Source of the DNA: Sphingobium sp. Cam5-1
Lineage (GTDB): Bacteria > Pseudomonadota > Alphaproteobacteria > Sphingomonadales > Sphingomonadaceae
Assembly: GCF_015693305.1 (NCBI RefSeq)
Contig: NZ_CP065140.1
Location: forward strand, 124,001 to 188,000
Direction: 5' to 3'
Length of the DNA: 64,000 bases
Shown: in pieces, positions 1 to 8,576 of the stretch
Position numbering within the stretch: position 1 is the first letter of the stretch
How the letters are laid out: every line of letters begins with the position of its first letter
Notes under the pieces: generated by a model
Told to the model about the DNA's origin: nothing
Seen by the model: only the letters and a program-made list of their open reading frames with translations
Database searches by the model: none
Program-made: the position numbers and the translations under genes

Positions 1-641
1 TTCCGTGTTTCGCGCAGGATCTTAGCCCAGGGGTTCAGGTCGGGCTCGGCAATCTTCGTGAGGATATTGGTATCACGATGCAGGAATGGCGTGTCGCGGC
101 CGCGCACCAGCAGGCTCGTCTCGGACACATAGGTCCACGAACCATCGGCGTTGAAATCGACCTCTATCCTGTAGGAGTCGGTGCGGAATGCGAGTTCGAG
201 AAAGGTGGTCGAGCAGATGCCATATTCCGTCTGGCCACGCTCCGCCGTCAAGCTCAGCCGGGTCGCGTCCGGCGCGGCATGACCTGCGGCGATGGCGACC
301 TGGCCGCGCGGGATCGCCACGGTCTGCAGAATAAGGCCGGTGGCCGGCTCCCAAAGCCAATATCCAACCTGATCATGGAAGGCGATCTGGTCTTCCGGTG
401 TGTTGATATGAACATGATAACGCAAACCATAGAAGAGTTGCGGCCCATTGGTCTGCGCATCAATCGGCTGCATTTCGATGCGTTCATAATAGGCCCGCTG
501 CTCGGGCCCGTCCGCCTTGGGATTGAGGTCGACGCCCCGATGCCCTTCCCAGATGCCTGCCAGGCGGCGCAGCGGCCCAAGGTTGGCCAGCGTGTCCGAA
601 ACCGCGTCGGCTTCAGTGAAGATGTCATCCGGTATGTCCAT
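1..641 (-). CDS. Nitrobindin-like heme-binding beta-barrel protein (partial)
   Basis: The reading frame is open from the ATG at 641 to the left edge, so the C-terminus is missing. The start is preceded by AAGGGG about 8 nt upstream. The 213 visible residues include LRRLAGIWEGHRGVDLNP near the N-terminus, then YYERIEMQPID, FYGLRYHVHI and HDQVGYWLWEPATGLILQT. This pattern (G-x-W-x-G, then aromatic-rich strands) is that of the FABP-like/THAP4-type heme-binding beta-barrel family once called DUF1794. Family members bind heme in a small beta-barrel; a role in NO or peroxynitrite handling is known for eukaryotic and plant relatives but is only inference here. No signal peptide is seen, so it is probably cytoplasmic. 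It is not obviously in an operon with the next gene, 280 bp away. Confidence 0.7.
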   Translation of the reverse strand, partial: MDIPDDIFTEADAVSDTLANLGPLRRLAGIWEGHRGVDLNPKADGPEQRAYYERIEMQPIDAQTNGPQLFYGLRYHVHINTPEDQIAFHDQVGYWLWEPATGLILQTVAIPRGQVAIAAGHAAPDATRLSLTAERGQTEYGICSTTFLELAFRTDSYRIEVDFNADGSWTYVSETSLLVRGRDTPFLHRDTNILTKIAEPDLNPWAKILRETR

Positions 642-921
642 GGATGTTTCCCCTTGACTATATTATCCCGCCGCCTCGGCCTCGACACCTGCCACGATTG
701 GGCTGTTGGCCGTACGCGCCTATGGCCAGTGTGACCTGGAAGCTCCTGGCGGCCGCAATTTTTCCGGGATCAGCCGGTCAAGCCGACTGCACACCACCAT
801 CGACAAGTAACCGACATATCAATCCTCTGGCAACCTTCCGTCCACCGGCGTCCTGGCGAAGGAACCCGTTACCGGCACCGGAGGCGCGGGGCAGAGCGCG
901 ACCGTCAAAGGAGCGATGATG

Positions 922-2235
922 CTATGGGTGAGCCTTGTGTTCGGGACTGCTCTCGAAGCGGCGGGAAAGGCCGTGATAGAGGCGCTCCTTGCTGATCAGT
1001 TGAGCGGCGAAGTCGGCGATGAGCGCGGTCGCCAGAAGCGGCATCATCAGGCCGCGGCTCGCCGTCGTTTCCGAAATGATGATGACAGCCGTGAGCGGCG
1101 CCCGCACGACGCCCGTGAAATAGGCGACCATCCCCAGCAGGACGATCGCCCCGGCAGGATAGGCCGGGAACATGCTGCGGAGCACGTCGCCGATCCCCGC
1201 TCCTACGGACAGGGACGGCGCGAAAATACCTCCCGGGATCCCGGAAACCGCAGTGGCGAGTGTCGCCGCGAACTTCGCCGCCCCGAACCATATCGGCACG
1301 TCTGAGCCTGCGATGACAGCATGAGCGGTCTGATAGCCGGTCCCCCAGGTGAGGCCTGTGGCGGCGCCCAGGAGCGCCACTACCAGTCCGCATCCTGCCG
1401 CGAACCGCACCGGTCTTTCCCGCATCCAGCGTATCGGCGTCCTTGTCGAGCGTCCCATGCCCAGCATGAAGCGCGAGAAACAGGCTCCCGCCAGGCCGCC
1501 AATCACGCCGGCGACCGGAGCGGCCACAAGCGCCTCATGGACATTGAGCGTCTGCCGCATGACGCCAAAATAGACATAGTCGCCGGCAAGACCCAAACTC
1601 ACCATGCCCGCGATGAGTACAGCGGCCATCACCAGCAGGGCCATGCGCTGCTCATAGGCCGCCGCAAGCTCCTCGATGGCAAAGGCCACCCCGGCCAGAG
1701 GCGTATTGAACGCGGCGGCCACGCCTGCCGCGCCGCCCGCTATATAGACCGATGCCCGCAACGGAACCGACATCAGCCGATGCGCATAGGCCATGATCGT
1801 TGCAGAAATCTGGACGGTCGGACCCTCGCGCCCGACCGAGGCTCCCAGCAGCAGCCCCGCAATAGTCATGACCAGCTTCACGATGGCGGTCCGTGCCGAA
1901 ACCAGCCGGTTGAGCCCATGTTCGGGATCACGAGAGGCGGCCATCACTTGTGGAATGCCCGACCCCCTTGCCGCAGGCGCAAGCTTGCGGGTTGTCCAGA
2001 CGATAGCGGCAAAGCCCAATGGCGTCAGCAACAGATGTGCGGCCGGCCACCGCCTTGCCAGACCGACAAACATTTCGCTCGCCTCGTCCGCCAGACGCGC
2101 GAACAGCAAGGCGGCAAGGCCGGTGAGGACGGCGCCGCCCAAAATGGCGATGCGGCGGCGCCAAATCAGGGCCTCCGGGCCATGCCGCCGCAATAATATC
2201 CGCAAATGACGCAATGAAAGGCTGGTTCCTGGCAT
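922..2235 (-). CDS. ClC-family chloride channel/transporter
   Basis: A 437-residue polytopic membrane protein of the ClC family, which moves Cl- either as a channel or in exchange for H+. The selectivity-filter motifs are all present: GSGIP at residues 91-95, GREGP at 135-139 with the gating glutamate E137, GIFAP at 336-340, and a tyrosine near residue 420 in the position of the central tyrosine of E. coli ClcA. The IEE at 187-189 matches the segment carrying the proton glutamate of ClcA, which suggests an H+/Cl- antiporter rather than a channel; this is inferred from motif alignment. There is no C-terminal CBS domain. It lies just downstream of the BrkB gene on the same strand (64-nt gap). 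The acid-resistance role of E. coli ClC proteins may not apply. Confidence 0.9.
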   Translation of the reverse strand: MPGTSLSLRHLRILLRRHGPEALIWRRRIAILGGAVLTGLAALLFARLADEASEMFVGLARRWPAAHLLLTPLGFAAIVWTTRKLAPAARGSGIPQVMAASRDPEHGLNRLVSARTAIVKLVMTIAGLLLGASVGREGPTVQISATIMAYAHRLMSVPLRASVYIAGGAAGVAAAFNTPLAGVAFAIEELAAAYEQRMALLVMAAVLIAGMVSLGLAGDYVYFGVMRQTLNVHEALVAAPVAGVIGGLAGACFSRFMLGMGRSTRTPIRWMRERPVRFAAGCGLVVALLGAATGLTWGTGYQTAHAVIAGSDVPIWFGAAKFAATLATAVSGIPGGIFAPSLSVGAGIGDVLRSMFPAYPAGAIVLLGMVAYFTGVVRAPLTAVIIISETTASRGLMMPLLATALIADFAAQLISKERLYHGLSRRFESSPEHKAHP

Positions 2236-2298
2236 CGTTGTCCTTCGGCTGGTGCGCCGCCGAGCATTTCGGTCAGGCAGATGATGGGCGCATGCGCG

Positions 2299-3294
2299 TT
2301 AACGGGCATGCGCCCGTTGCTGGAACAGCGCGCGGGCGCCGTCCATCCCCGTGCCCGGTTGCCCGCCCCCTTCTGTGGGTTCCGCGCTCGTGTCGCATGG
2401 AGCCTGCCGCTCCATCTCGGCATTGATCAGGCCGCCAATCAATACGGCATAGGCGGAAACGAAGAGCCACATGAGGAGCACGACCACGGCGCCGAGCGAA
2501 CCGTAGGTAGCATCGTAATTGGCGAACCGGCTTGCATAAAGTCCAAAGCCGAGCGTCGCTGCGAGCCAGAGCAATGTTGCAAGACAGGAGCCAAGACTGA
2601 ACCATTGCCATCGGGCATCGGGCCTATCGGGCGCGAACCGGTACATGCCGCCGATGGCGAAGCTGCACAGGGATGCGGCGACAAGCCAGGTCAGCGCCTG
2701 CACAGCCGTCGCGCCAGCTGGCCCTATCCCTGCAACCAGCCCTTTGGCGAAGCTGAGCATCGAAGCGGCCGCAAGGCCGATGATGCCCACGAAGACCGCT
2801 GCACCGGCAAGCGCACTCGCAAGAAAGGTGTTTTTCAGGAACGACCGCCGGTCCTCCCGCTCATAGATTATGTTGAGCGATCCGATCATGGCGCCCGAGG
2901 CTCGGGACGCGCCGAAGATCGAGACCAGCAGCGCGACCAGCAGTCCAATTCCCTTCTTTTCCTGGGCGCTCGTCGTAAGCTGCGTGAGCTGCTCCTGGAT
3001 GAGCCGGGCGGCGTCGGCGGGCACGACGTCGAGAATGGTGCGCATATGCCTGGCGACCGTCGCGGGATCGGCAGCGAGGCCGTAGATCATGATGACCGCC
3101 GCCAGAAGCGGCACGAACGACAGGAAGACGTAGAAGGCGACACCGGCCGAGAGCAGCCCGAGATTGTGCCGTCCGTTGTTCACCCAGACGCGTTTGACGA
3201 TCGCCTTCCACGCCACCGCCTGCATTGGTCCCGATGTCCCGGGGGCAGCGCCTCTGTGCGCCGCGCGTCCCTGTTCTGACATAGACATGTCCAC
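2299..3294 (-). CDS. YihY/BrkB-type integral membrane protein
   Basis: A 331-residue membrane protein of the YihY/BrkB family, once misnamed ribonuclease BN. Residues around 26-60 carry the family's N-terminal signature (W...N..HNLGLLSAGVAFYVFLSFVPLLAA), followed by a GLL-ALLVSIFGASRASGAMIGSLNIIYERED block and four further hydrophobic segments. The C-terminal 40 residues are hydrophilic and Gly/Glu rich. Molecular function of the family is unresolved; BrkB of Bordetella is tied to serum resistance, which is not evidence for that role here. ATG at 3294 is used; several in-frame ATGs lie nearby (MDMSMSEQG), so the start could shift by a few codons. Confidence 0.85.
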   Translation of the reverse strand: MDMSMSEQGRAAHRGAAPGTSGPMQAVAWKAIVKRVWVNNGRHNLGLLSAGVAFYVFLSFVPLLAAVIMIYGLAADPATVARHMRTILDVVPADAARLIQEQLTQLTTSAQEKKGIGLLVALLVSIFGASRASGAMIGSLNIIYEREDRRSFLKNTFLASALAGAAVFVGIIGLAAASMLSFAKGLVAGIGPAGATAVQALTWLVAASLCSFAIGGMYRFAPDRPDARWQWFSLGSCLATLLWLAATLGFGLYASRFANYDATYGSLGAVVVLLMWLFVSAYAVLIGGLINAEMERQAPCDTSAEPTEGGGQPGTGMDGARALFQQRAHAR

Positions 3295-3313
3295 TTCAGT
3301 TCATGGTGGGAAC

Positions 3314-3339
3314 GGGGAGAAGGGCGAGGCCCCTTCTCC
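3314..3339. terminator. GC-rich hairpin between BrkB and EctR genes
   Basis: GGAGAAGGG (3316-3324) and CCCTTCTCC (3331-3339) form a 9-bp perfect stem with a 6-nt loop in the 59-bp gap between the end of the MarR gene and the BrkB start. No T-tract follows on the minus strand, so it is a weak intrinsic terminator at best, or an mRNA stabilising hairpin. Confidence 0.35.
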
Positions 3340-3353
3340 TGCGAAGGTTGCCC

Positions 3354-3842
3354 TCAGGAAGGTTCGGACCGGTCGATAAGACCGCTGTCTAGCAACGGGG
3401 CGGCATCGATATTCTGCGCATCCATCAGCATCGCCAACCGTTCGACGGCCGCAAGAATCATGGCCTGTTCCCATTGCGGCAGCTTTGCGAAGCGCTCGGT
3501 GAACGTGGTCTGCAGCAGGTCAGGCGCCTCCGCCAGAGCCTCGAGGCCCGGCGGCAGGGGCCGCAGAATGAACTGGCGCTTGTCCTTTTCGCTGCGCTGC
3601 CGCTGCACAAAGCCGAGTTGCTGAAGCCGGTCGACGATCGCGGTGATCGTGGCCTGACTGAATTTAAGGGCGGTGGCAATCGCGCTTGGGGTCGCCGAAT
3701 CGCGCGCCCCGATCTCGCGCAGGACAAGCCATTGCGAAGGCGTGAGGCCGGTCGTCGCGGCCAGCCGGCGGCTGCCGATTTCAGTGGCGCGCAGGACCCG
3801 GCGGAGGGCCCGAAGGGTGAGGACGGCAACTTCTGAACTCAT
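3354..3842 (-). CDS. ectR: MarR-family regulator, likely EctR
   Basis: A winged-helix MarR-type repressor. From the ATG at 3842 the 162-residue protein begins MSSEVAVLTLRALRRVLRATE and continues GLTPSQWLVLREIG, SAIATALKFSQATITAIVDRLQQLGFVQRQRSEKDKRQFILRPLP, which is the recognition helix and wing. The N-terminus fits the EctR1 group that represses ectABC operons in halotolerant proteobacteria. An in-frame ATG at 3947 would add 35 residues unlike the family, so the shorter form is preferred although no clear Shine-Dalgarno is visible. It diverges from ectA, the usual position for EctR, with about 190 bp between them. Control of the ect operon is inferred from position and family. Confidence 0.8.
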   Translation of the reverse strand: MSSEVAVLTLRALRRVLRATEIGSRRLAATTGLTPSQWLVLREIGARDSATPSAIATALKFSQATITAIVDRLQQLGFVQRQRSEKDKRQFILRPLPPGLEALAEAPDLLQTTFTERFAKLPQWEQAMILAAVERLAMLMDAQNIDAAPLLDSGLIDRSEPS

Positions 3843-3951
3843 GATGGAAACATAGGGAAAATGGCCTTTCCTGGCCAATCCCATCCTTTGCAAACCAAAG
3901 CAATTGATAAACTCCTTCATCGGCCAAAGGACCACTTCGTGCGCCAAAGGG

Positions 3952-3979
3952 TTGAAAATCGAGTCTAATGCGGTATCTT
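3952..3979 (+). promoter_or_regulatory. Candidate promoter of the ectoine operon
   Basis: TTGAAA (3952-3957) and TATCTT (3974-3979) are separated by 16 bp, a plausible sigma-70 type pair, about 60 bp upstream of the first possible ectA codons and inside the intergenic region shared with ectR. This is a visual match only; osmotic control would be expected here. Confidence 0.35.
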
Positions 3980-4036
3980 CCGCCTCAAGCCAAGAGAGGG
4001 GCGCCTGAAATACGAAGATTATACTTCGGGAGATGA

Positions 4037-4597
4037 ATTATCTTTGAGACACGGTCCGACGCGGCTTCATCGCCGCAGCGGAAGCGCGCGCGCCATCGCG
4101 ATGGCGCGATAGCGGAGATCCGGCTGCGTCTTCCCACAGCGGTTGACGGGCCCTTAGTCACGAAACTTGTTGCAAGCTGTCCTCCGCTCGACGTCAATTC
4201 CGCCTACTGCAACCTTTTGCAGTGCACGCATTTTGCGCAGAGCTGCATCATCGCGGAAAAAGCCGGCCAGGTGATCGGCTGGGTGTCGGGCTATCGACCG
4301 CCGTCCGAGCCAGAGAGTTTTTTCGTCTGGCAGGTCGCTGTCGCGCCCGCAGCGAGGGGGCAGGGACTGGCCGGACACATGATCGAGGCCTTGCTCGCGC
4401 GCCCGTCATCTGCAGAAGTCACCCATCTCATCACCACGGTGACGAATGATAATCAGGCATCTTGGGCTCTTTTCGAGGGGCTCGCGAACAGATGGCGCAC
4501 CAGGCTCGAGAGGAGCCCACTCTTCCACCAGCAAACGCATTTCGCCGGCGCGCATGCCACCGAATGGCTGGCGCGCATCGGCCCGCTCCCGCGCTGA
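4037..4597 (+). CDS. ectA: L-2,4-diaminobutyrate acetyltransferase
   Basis: GNAT-fold enzyme of ectoine synthesis; it acetylates L-2,4-diaminobutyrate with acetyl-CoA. The frame reads EIRLRLPTAVDG, then CPPLDVNSAYCNLLQCTHF, WQVAVAPAARGQGLAGHMI (acetyl-CoA-binding motif) and TTVTNDNQASWALF, all hallmark EctA segments, ending at 4597. The frame is open from 4037 (after a TGA), giving up to 186 residues, the usual EctA length. However, it contains no ATG, GTG or TTG before TTG 4217, which lies inside the conserved core and would remove about 60 residues. Candidate starts are ATT at 4037 (GGGAG 5-9 nt upstream) and CTG at 4124; a small frameshift relative to ATG 4033 or ATG 4101 is the alternative. 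The 5' end is therefore uncertain while the family call is firm. First gene of the ect operon. Confidence 0.85.
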   Translation: MIFETRSDAASSPQRKRARHRDGAIAEIRLRLPTAVDGPLVTKLVASCPPLDVNSAYCNLLQCTHFAQSCIIAEKAGQVIGWVSGYRPPSEPESFFVWQVAVAPAARGQGLAGHMIEALLARPSSAEVTHLITTVTNDNQASWALFEGLANRWRTRLERSPLFHQQTHFAGAHATEWLARIGPLPR

Positions 4598-4630
4598 CCG
4601 CGCGGCCATCCCTCAAGGAGAATTGGCGAC

Positions 4631-5938
4631 ATGATCACCACCCTTCCCCGGCCCACGGGCCGCAAACCCGATACCGCCATCTATGAGCGGCGCGAATCCG
4701 CCGTCCGCAGCTATGCGCGCGTCATGCCCCGGCAATTCAATCGCGCCGAGAATGTGTGGATGCACGATAATCAGGGTGGCCGTTATCTCGATTTCCTGTC
4801 CGGATGCTCCACGCTGAACTATGGCCACAACCATCCAGTGCTCAAGCAGGCGCTGCTCGACTATATCGCGGCCGACGGGATCGCGCATGGCCTCGACCTG
4901 CACACCGACGCCAAGGCGGAATTTCTGGAAACGCTGGAAAGCCTGATCCTCAAACCCCGCCGCCTCGACTATCGCGCGATGTTCACCGGGCCGACCGGCA
5001 CCAATGCGGTGGAGGCCGCAATCAAGCTCGCGCGCAAGGTGACGGGCCGCGAACTGGTGATCGCCTTCACCAACGGCTTTCATGGCATGACGCTGGGCGC
5101 GCTTGCCTGCACCGGCAATGCGGCCAAGCGCGGCGGCGCGGGCGTACCGCTCGCCCATGTCGCGCATGAACCTTATGACGGCTATCACGGACCGGAGGTA
5201 GACACCGCCGAGTTGCTGGAGCGGCGACTTTCCGATCCTTCGAGCGGCCTCGACGCCCCCGCCGCCATACTGGTGGAGACCGTGCAGGGCGAAGGCGGCC
5301 TCAACGCGGCATCACCCGAATGGCTGCGCAGGATCAACGCCATAGCCAAGCGGCACGGCGCATTGATGATCGTGGACGACATTCAGGCGGGTTGCGGCCG
5401 CACGGGAAGCTTTTTCAGCTTCGAGGGCATGGGCTTCACCCCCGATATCGTCACCATGGCCAAGTCACTGTCGGGCATGGGCCTGCCCTTCGCGCTCACG
5501 CTGTTCCGGCCTGAACTGGATCAATGGGCGCCGGGGGAACATAACGGCACTTTCCGCGGCAATAACCATGCCTTCGTCACCGCCAGCGCGGCGCTGCGCC
5601 ATTTCTGGAGCGACCGGCGATTTGAGCAGGACATCGCTCGTCGCGGCGCACTCGTTGCGCGACGGCTGGAGGCGATGGCGGCGCAGCATGGCCTGTCCAC
5701 CCGCGGCCGGGGCATGATGCGCGGCATCGATGTTGGGTCGGGCGATATCGCCGCCGCCGTCACCACCGCCTGCTTCGAGCGGGGCCTTATCATCGAAACC
5801 AGCGGAGCGCATGACGAAATCGTCAAGATCCTTGCCCCCCTCGTCATAGACGACGCCCAGCTTTCGGCCGGCATCGACATATTGGAAACGTGCATAGCCG
5901 AAGCATTGGGCGCTCCCTACGGCGTGGCGGCGGAATAA
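4631..5938 (+). CDS. ectB: Diaminobutyrate-2-oxoglutarate transaminase
   Basis: PLP-dependent class III aminotransferase that makes L-2,4-diaminobutyrate from aspartate-semialdehyde, the first committed step to ectoine. The 435 residues contain [12 protein letters not shown] near 58-69, the cofactor region [18 protein letters not shown] (146-163), [18 protein letters not shown] (248-265) and TMAKSLSG with the PLP lysine K278. An AAGGAG lies about 11 nt upstream of ATG 4631. The gene is 33 bp after ectA and 10 bp before ectC, with which it forms one operon. No ectoine-specific aspartokinase (ask) is present in the cluster. Confidence 0.97.
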   Translation: MITTLPRPTGRKPDTAIYERRESAVRSYARVMPRQFNRAENVWMHDNQGGRYLDFLSGCSTLNYGHNHPVLKQALLDYIAADGIAHGLDLHTDAKAEFLETLESLILKPRRLDYRAMFTGPTGTNAVEAAIKLARKVTGRELVIAFTNGFHGMTLGALACTGNAAKRGGAGVPLAHVAHEPYDGYHGPEVDTAELLERRLSDPSSGLDAPAAILVETVQGEGGLNAASPEWLRRINAIAKRHGALMIVDDIQAGCGRTGSFFSFEGMGFTPDIVTMAKSLSGMGLPFALTLFRPELDQWAPGEHNGTFRGNNHAFVTASAALRHFWSDRRFEQDIARRGALVARRLEAMAAQHGLSTRGRGMMRGIDVGSGDIAAAVTTACFERGLIIETSGAHDEIVKILAPLVIDDAQLSAGIDILETCIAEALGAPYGVAAE

Positions 5939-5948
5939 AGGAGATATC

Positions 5949-6362
5949 ATGATCGTTCGCAAACTGCAGGACATCCGTAAATCGGACCGAAATGTGAAGT
6001 CGCAACAGTGGGAAAGCGCGCGCTTGCTGCTGAAGGACGACAATATGGGCTTTTCCTTCCACATCACGACCATGTATGCGGGTGAGGAAATCCACATGCA
6101 TTACCAGAACCATCTGGAAGCGGTGCTGGTGCTGAAGGGAAATGGCACCATCGAGGATCTGGGCACGGGCATCACGCACCAGCTTGCGTCGGGTGTCATG
6201 TATGCGCTCAACGCGCATGACAGGCACATTGTGCGCCCCACGACCGACATCCTGTGCGCCTGCGTATTCAACCCGCCGGTCACCGGCAGGGAAGTACATG
6301 ACGAGAACGGCACTTACCCGGCCGAAGCCGACATGATCCGCGCGTCTGCACTGAGTAATTGA
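5949..6362 (+). CDS. ectC: L-ectoine synthase
   Basis: Cupin-type hydro-lyase that cyclises N-gamma-acetyl-diaminobutyrate to ectoine. The 137-residue protein carries the metal-binding set E57, Y85 and H93 (in EAVLVLKG and [11 protein letters not shown]); I recall the same residue numbers for the Sphingopyxis alaskensis enzyme. It starts [16 protein letters not shown], typical of the family, and AAGGAG is well placed before ATG 5949. It is in the ect operon, 10 bp after ectB and 24 bp before the preferred ectD start. Confidence 0.97.
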   Translation: MIVRKLQDIRKSDRNVKSQQWESARLLLKDDNMGFSFHITTMYAGEEIHMHYQNHLEAVLVLKGNGTIEDLGTGITHQLASGVMYALNAHDRHIVRPTTDILCACVFNPPVTGREVHDENGTYPAEADMIRASALSN

Positions 6363-6386
6363 CCGAAGATGAAAGGGGGCAGTCCC

Positions 6387-7322
6387 TTGCAAGACATCTA
6401 CCCATCCCGCCATGCCAAGATGGCGGAGTTTCTGCCGCGCCTCGATCCAGTCGTTCATAGCGCGTGGAGCAAGGACGCGCCAATCGGCAGGGACGAGGCC
6501 GCGCAGTTCGAGCGCGACGGCTATCTGGTACTGGAAAATCTGTTTTCCAGCGAGGAGATCGCATTCCTTCAGAGCGAGGCGGGCCAGCTTTTGTCGGACC
6601 CGGACGCGCTGGAGGATGAAACGGTGATCAGCGAACCGGGCAGCCGCGAAATCCGTTCGATCTTCCGCATTCACGCGCAAAGCCCGGTCATCGCGAGACT
6701 GGCCGCCGACAACAGGCTGGCGAGCGTCGCACGGTTTCTGTTGGGTGACGAGGTCTACATCCACCAGTCGCGCCTCAACTACAAGCCCGGCTTCCAGGGC
6801 AAGGAGTTCTACTGGCACAGCGATTTCGAGACCTGGCATGTCGAGGATGGGATGCCGCGCATGCGGGCCCTGTCCATGTCGGTATTGCTGGCGGAAAACA
6901 TGGCCCATAACGGGCCGCTGATGCTGATCCCCGGATCGCATCGCAGCTTCCTGACCTGCGTCGGGCAAACGCCCGAGGATCATTACCGCATGTCGCTCAA
7001 ACGGCAGGAATATGGCGTGCCGGACGAGGACAGCCTGGCCGAACTGGCGCACAGGCATGGCATCGTCGCGCCGACGGGCCAGCCAGGGTCGGTCGTGATT
7101 TTTGACTGCAACATCATGCACGGATCGAACGGCAATATCACTCCCTTCCCCCGGGCCAACGCCTTTCTGGTCTATAATGCCCTCAGCAACCGGCTCTGTG
7201 CACCTTTCGGGGTCGAAAAGCCGCGTCCGGAATTCATCGCAGCGCGAGGCGAGCTGCAGCCGATCGTGCCGGTATCAGGCTCTATGACCGAAAGGACGGG
7301 CATGCCAGGCCAGGCCGCTTAA
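6387..7322 (+). CDS. ectD: Ectoine 5-hydroxylase
   Basis: Non-heme Fe(II)/2-oxoglutarate dioxygenase of the PhyH superfamily that converts ectoine to 5-hydroxyectoine. I choose the TTG at 6387, giving a protein that starts MQDIYPSRHAK as EctD proteins do; AAAGGGGG lies 7 nt upstream. An in-frame ATG at 6369 would add six atypical residues and put that purine-rich site inside the gene. With the TTG start the iron ligands are H144, D146 (in YWHSDFETWHVEDG) and H245 (in CNIMHGSNGN), the same numbering I recall for the S. alaskensis enzyme. Length 311 residues. The ectRABCD arrangement indicates the host makes both ectoine and hydroxyectoine. Confidence 0.95.
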   Translation: MQDIYPSRHAKMAEFLPRLDPVVHSAWSKDAPIGRDEAAQFERDGYLVLENLFSSEEIAFLQSEAGQLLSDPDALEDETVISEPGSREIRSIFRIHAQSPVIARLAADNRLASVARFLLGDEVYIHQSRLNYKPGFQGKEFYWHSDFETWHVEDGMPRMRALSMSVLLAENMAHNGPLMLIPGSHRSFLTCVGQTPEDHYRMSLKRQEYGVPDEDSLAELAHRHGIVAPTGQPGSVVIFDCNIMHGSNGNITPFPRANAFLVYNALSNRLCAPFGVEKPRPEFIAARGELQPIVPVSGSMTERTGMPGQAA

Positions 7323-7328
7323 GACATA

Positions 7329-8576
7329 ATGTTCTTGGCCATCAAACCCGTCCGCAGCATTTTGCTGTCCATCTTCATGCTGATGGCGGGCAGCGGCTTT
7401 CTGGCGACGCTGATCAGCCTGCGGCTGAATCGGGCCGGCAGCGGCACGATGACGATCGGCATCGTCGCCACCGCTTATTTCGGCGGGCTGATCATCGGGT
7501 CGCTGCGCGCGGGAGGCGTGGTCCGGAGGGTGGGACACATCCGCGCCTTCGCTGCCTTCGTCGCGCTGCTGTCGGCGAGTACCCTGTCCTATGTGCTGCT
7601 GTCGCATCCGCTGTTCTGGATGCTGCTGCGGCTGGTCGACGGGATGTGCGTCGCGGGCGTGTTCGTGTGCCTTGAAAGCTGGCTTAACGACCGGGCGGAG
7701 CCGCAAATGCGCGGCAGCGTGCTGGCCGCCTATATGGTGGCGCTCTACTCCGGCCAGGCTATCGGCCAATTGCTGCTGGGGGCAAGCGGCGCCCTGCCGG
7801 CCATTCCATTCCAGCTTGCCTCCATCCTCATTTCGCTGGCGATCATCCCGCTGTGCCTCACGCGCAGTGCCGCACCTGCGCCAGTGGAGGCCAGCGCCTT
7901 TTCGATCCGGTCGCTGCTGGCGGCCTCGCCGCTCGGCGCCTGGGGCGCTGTCGCGACGGGCCTGATGCTGGGCGCATTTTATGGGCTGGCGGCCGTGCAT
8001 GTGAGACGGCTGGGTCTGGATCTGCCCGAAACCGCCAGGTTCATGATGTTCGTCATCCTGGGCGGCGTGGCGCTGCAATGGCCTTTGGGCCGGCTGTCGG
8101 ATCGACATGACCGCAGGCAGGTGATCATCGGCAGCTTCGCGGCGGCGGCGCTGGTCAGCATGGCGCTGTCGCTCGGCCAGGATGGCCTGTGGCTGACGGG
8201 CCTCGGCGCGCTGTTCGGGGGATTGAGCTTCGCGCTCTATCCGCTGTGCGTGGCCCATTGCAACGACCGGCTGCTGGAGACCGAGCGCGTGGCGGCAAGC
8301 GGACGGCTGGTGCTTCTCTATTCCCTCGGCGCAGCGCTCGGGCCGCTGCTGGCAGCCGGCGCCATGACCGCCTTTGGAACCGGCGGGTTGTTTCTCTTCA
8401 TCGCGCTGTGCGCCGGGCTCGCCATGACCGTCGGCTTGTGGCGCCAGCGCGCGTCCGAGCCGGTGCCGGTTAGATATCAGCAGGATTTCCAGGTCCTGCC
8501 CCGCACCACGCCCATGGCTTCGCTGCTCGATCCCAACAGCGCAGACGAGACGCTGACCCAAGGACAGACGACATGA
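7329..8576 (+). CDS. MFS transporter, YcaD-like (UMF2 group)
   Basis: A 415-residue twelve-helix major facilitator. Residues around 40-75 (IGIVATAYFGGLIIGSL, then RVGHIRAF) and the central GRLSDRHDRRQV block match E. coli YcaD and the group of putative MFS carriers with unknown substrate. Start ATG 7329 lies 6 bp after the ectD stop, and the 3' end overlaps the next gene by ATGA (8573-8576), so it is translationally linked to the ectoine operon. Import or export of ectoine, hydroxyectoine or another solute is an inference from this linkage. The hydrophilic tail of about 40 residues after the last helix has no recognised motif. Confidence 0.85.
   Translation: MFLAIKPVRSILLSIFMLMAGSGFLATLISLRLNRAGSGTMTIGIVATAYFGGLIIGSLRAGGVVRRVGHIRAFAAFVALLSASTLSYVLLSHPLFWMLLRLVDGMCVAGVFVCLESWLNDRAEPQMRGSVLAAYMVALYSGQAIGQLLLGASGALPAIPFQLASILISLAIIPLCLTRSAAPAPVEASAFSIRSLLAASPLGAWGAVATGLMLGAFYGLAAVHVRRLGLDLPETARFMMFVILGGVALQWPLGRLSDRHDRRQVIIGSFAAAALVSMALSLGQDGLWLTGLGALFGGLSFALYPLCVAHCNDRLLETERVAASGRLVLLYSLGAALGPLLAAGAMTAFGTGGLFLFIALCAGLAMTVGLWRQRASEPVPVRYQQDFQVLPRTTPMASLLDPNSADETLTQGQTT

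Noticed and set aside
5844-7121. Long minus-strand frame over ectC and ectD
   Set aside because: Antisense to two genes with intact catalytic residues; it has no recognisable domain and is a by-product of high GC content.
7275-8561. Long minus-strand frame over the YcaD-like MFS gene
   Set aside because: Gln/Arg/His-rich composition typical of an antisense frame; the plus-strand protein has clear MFS motifs and operon overlaps.
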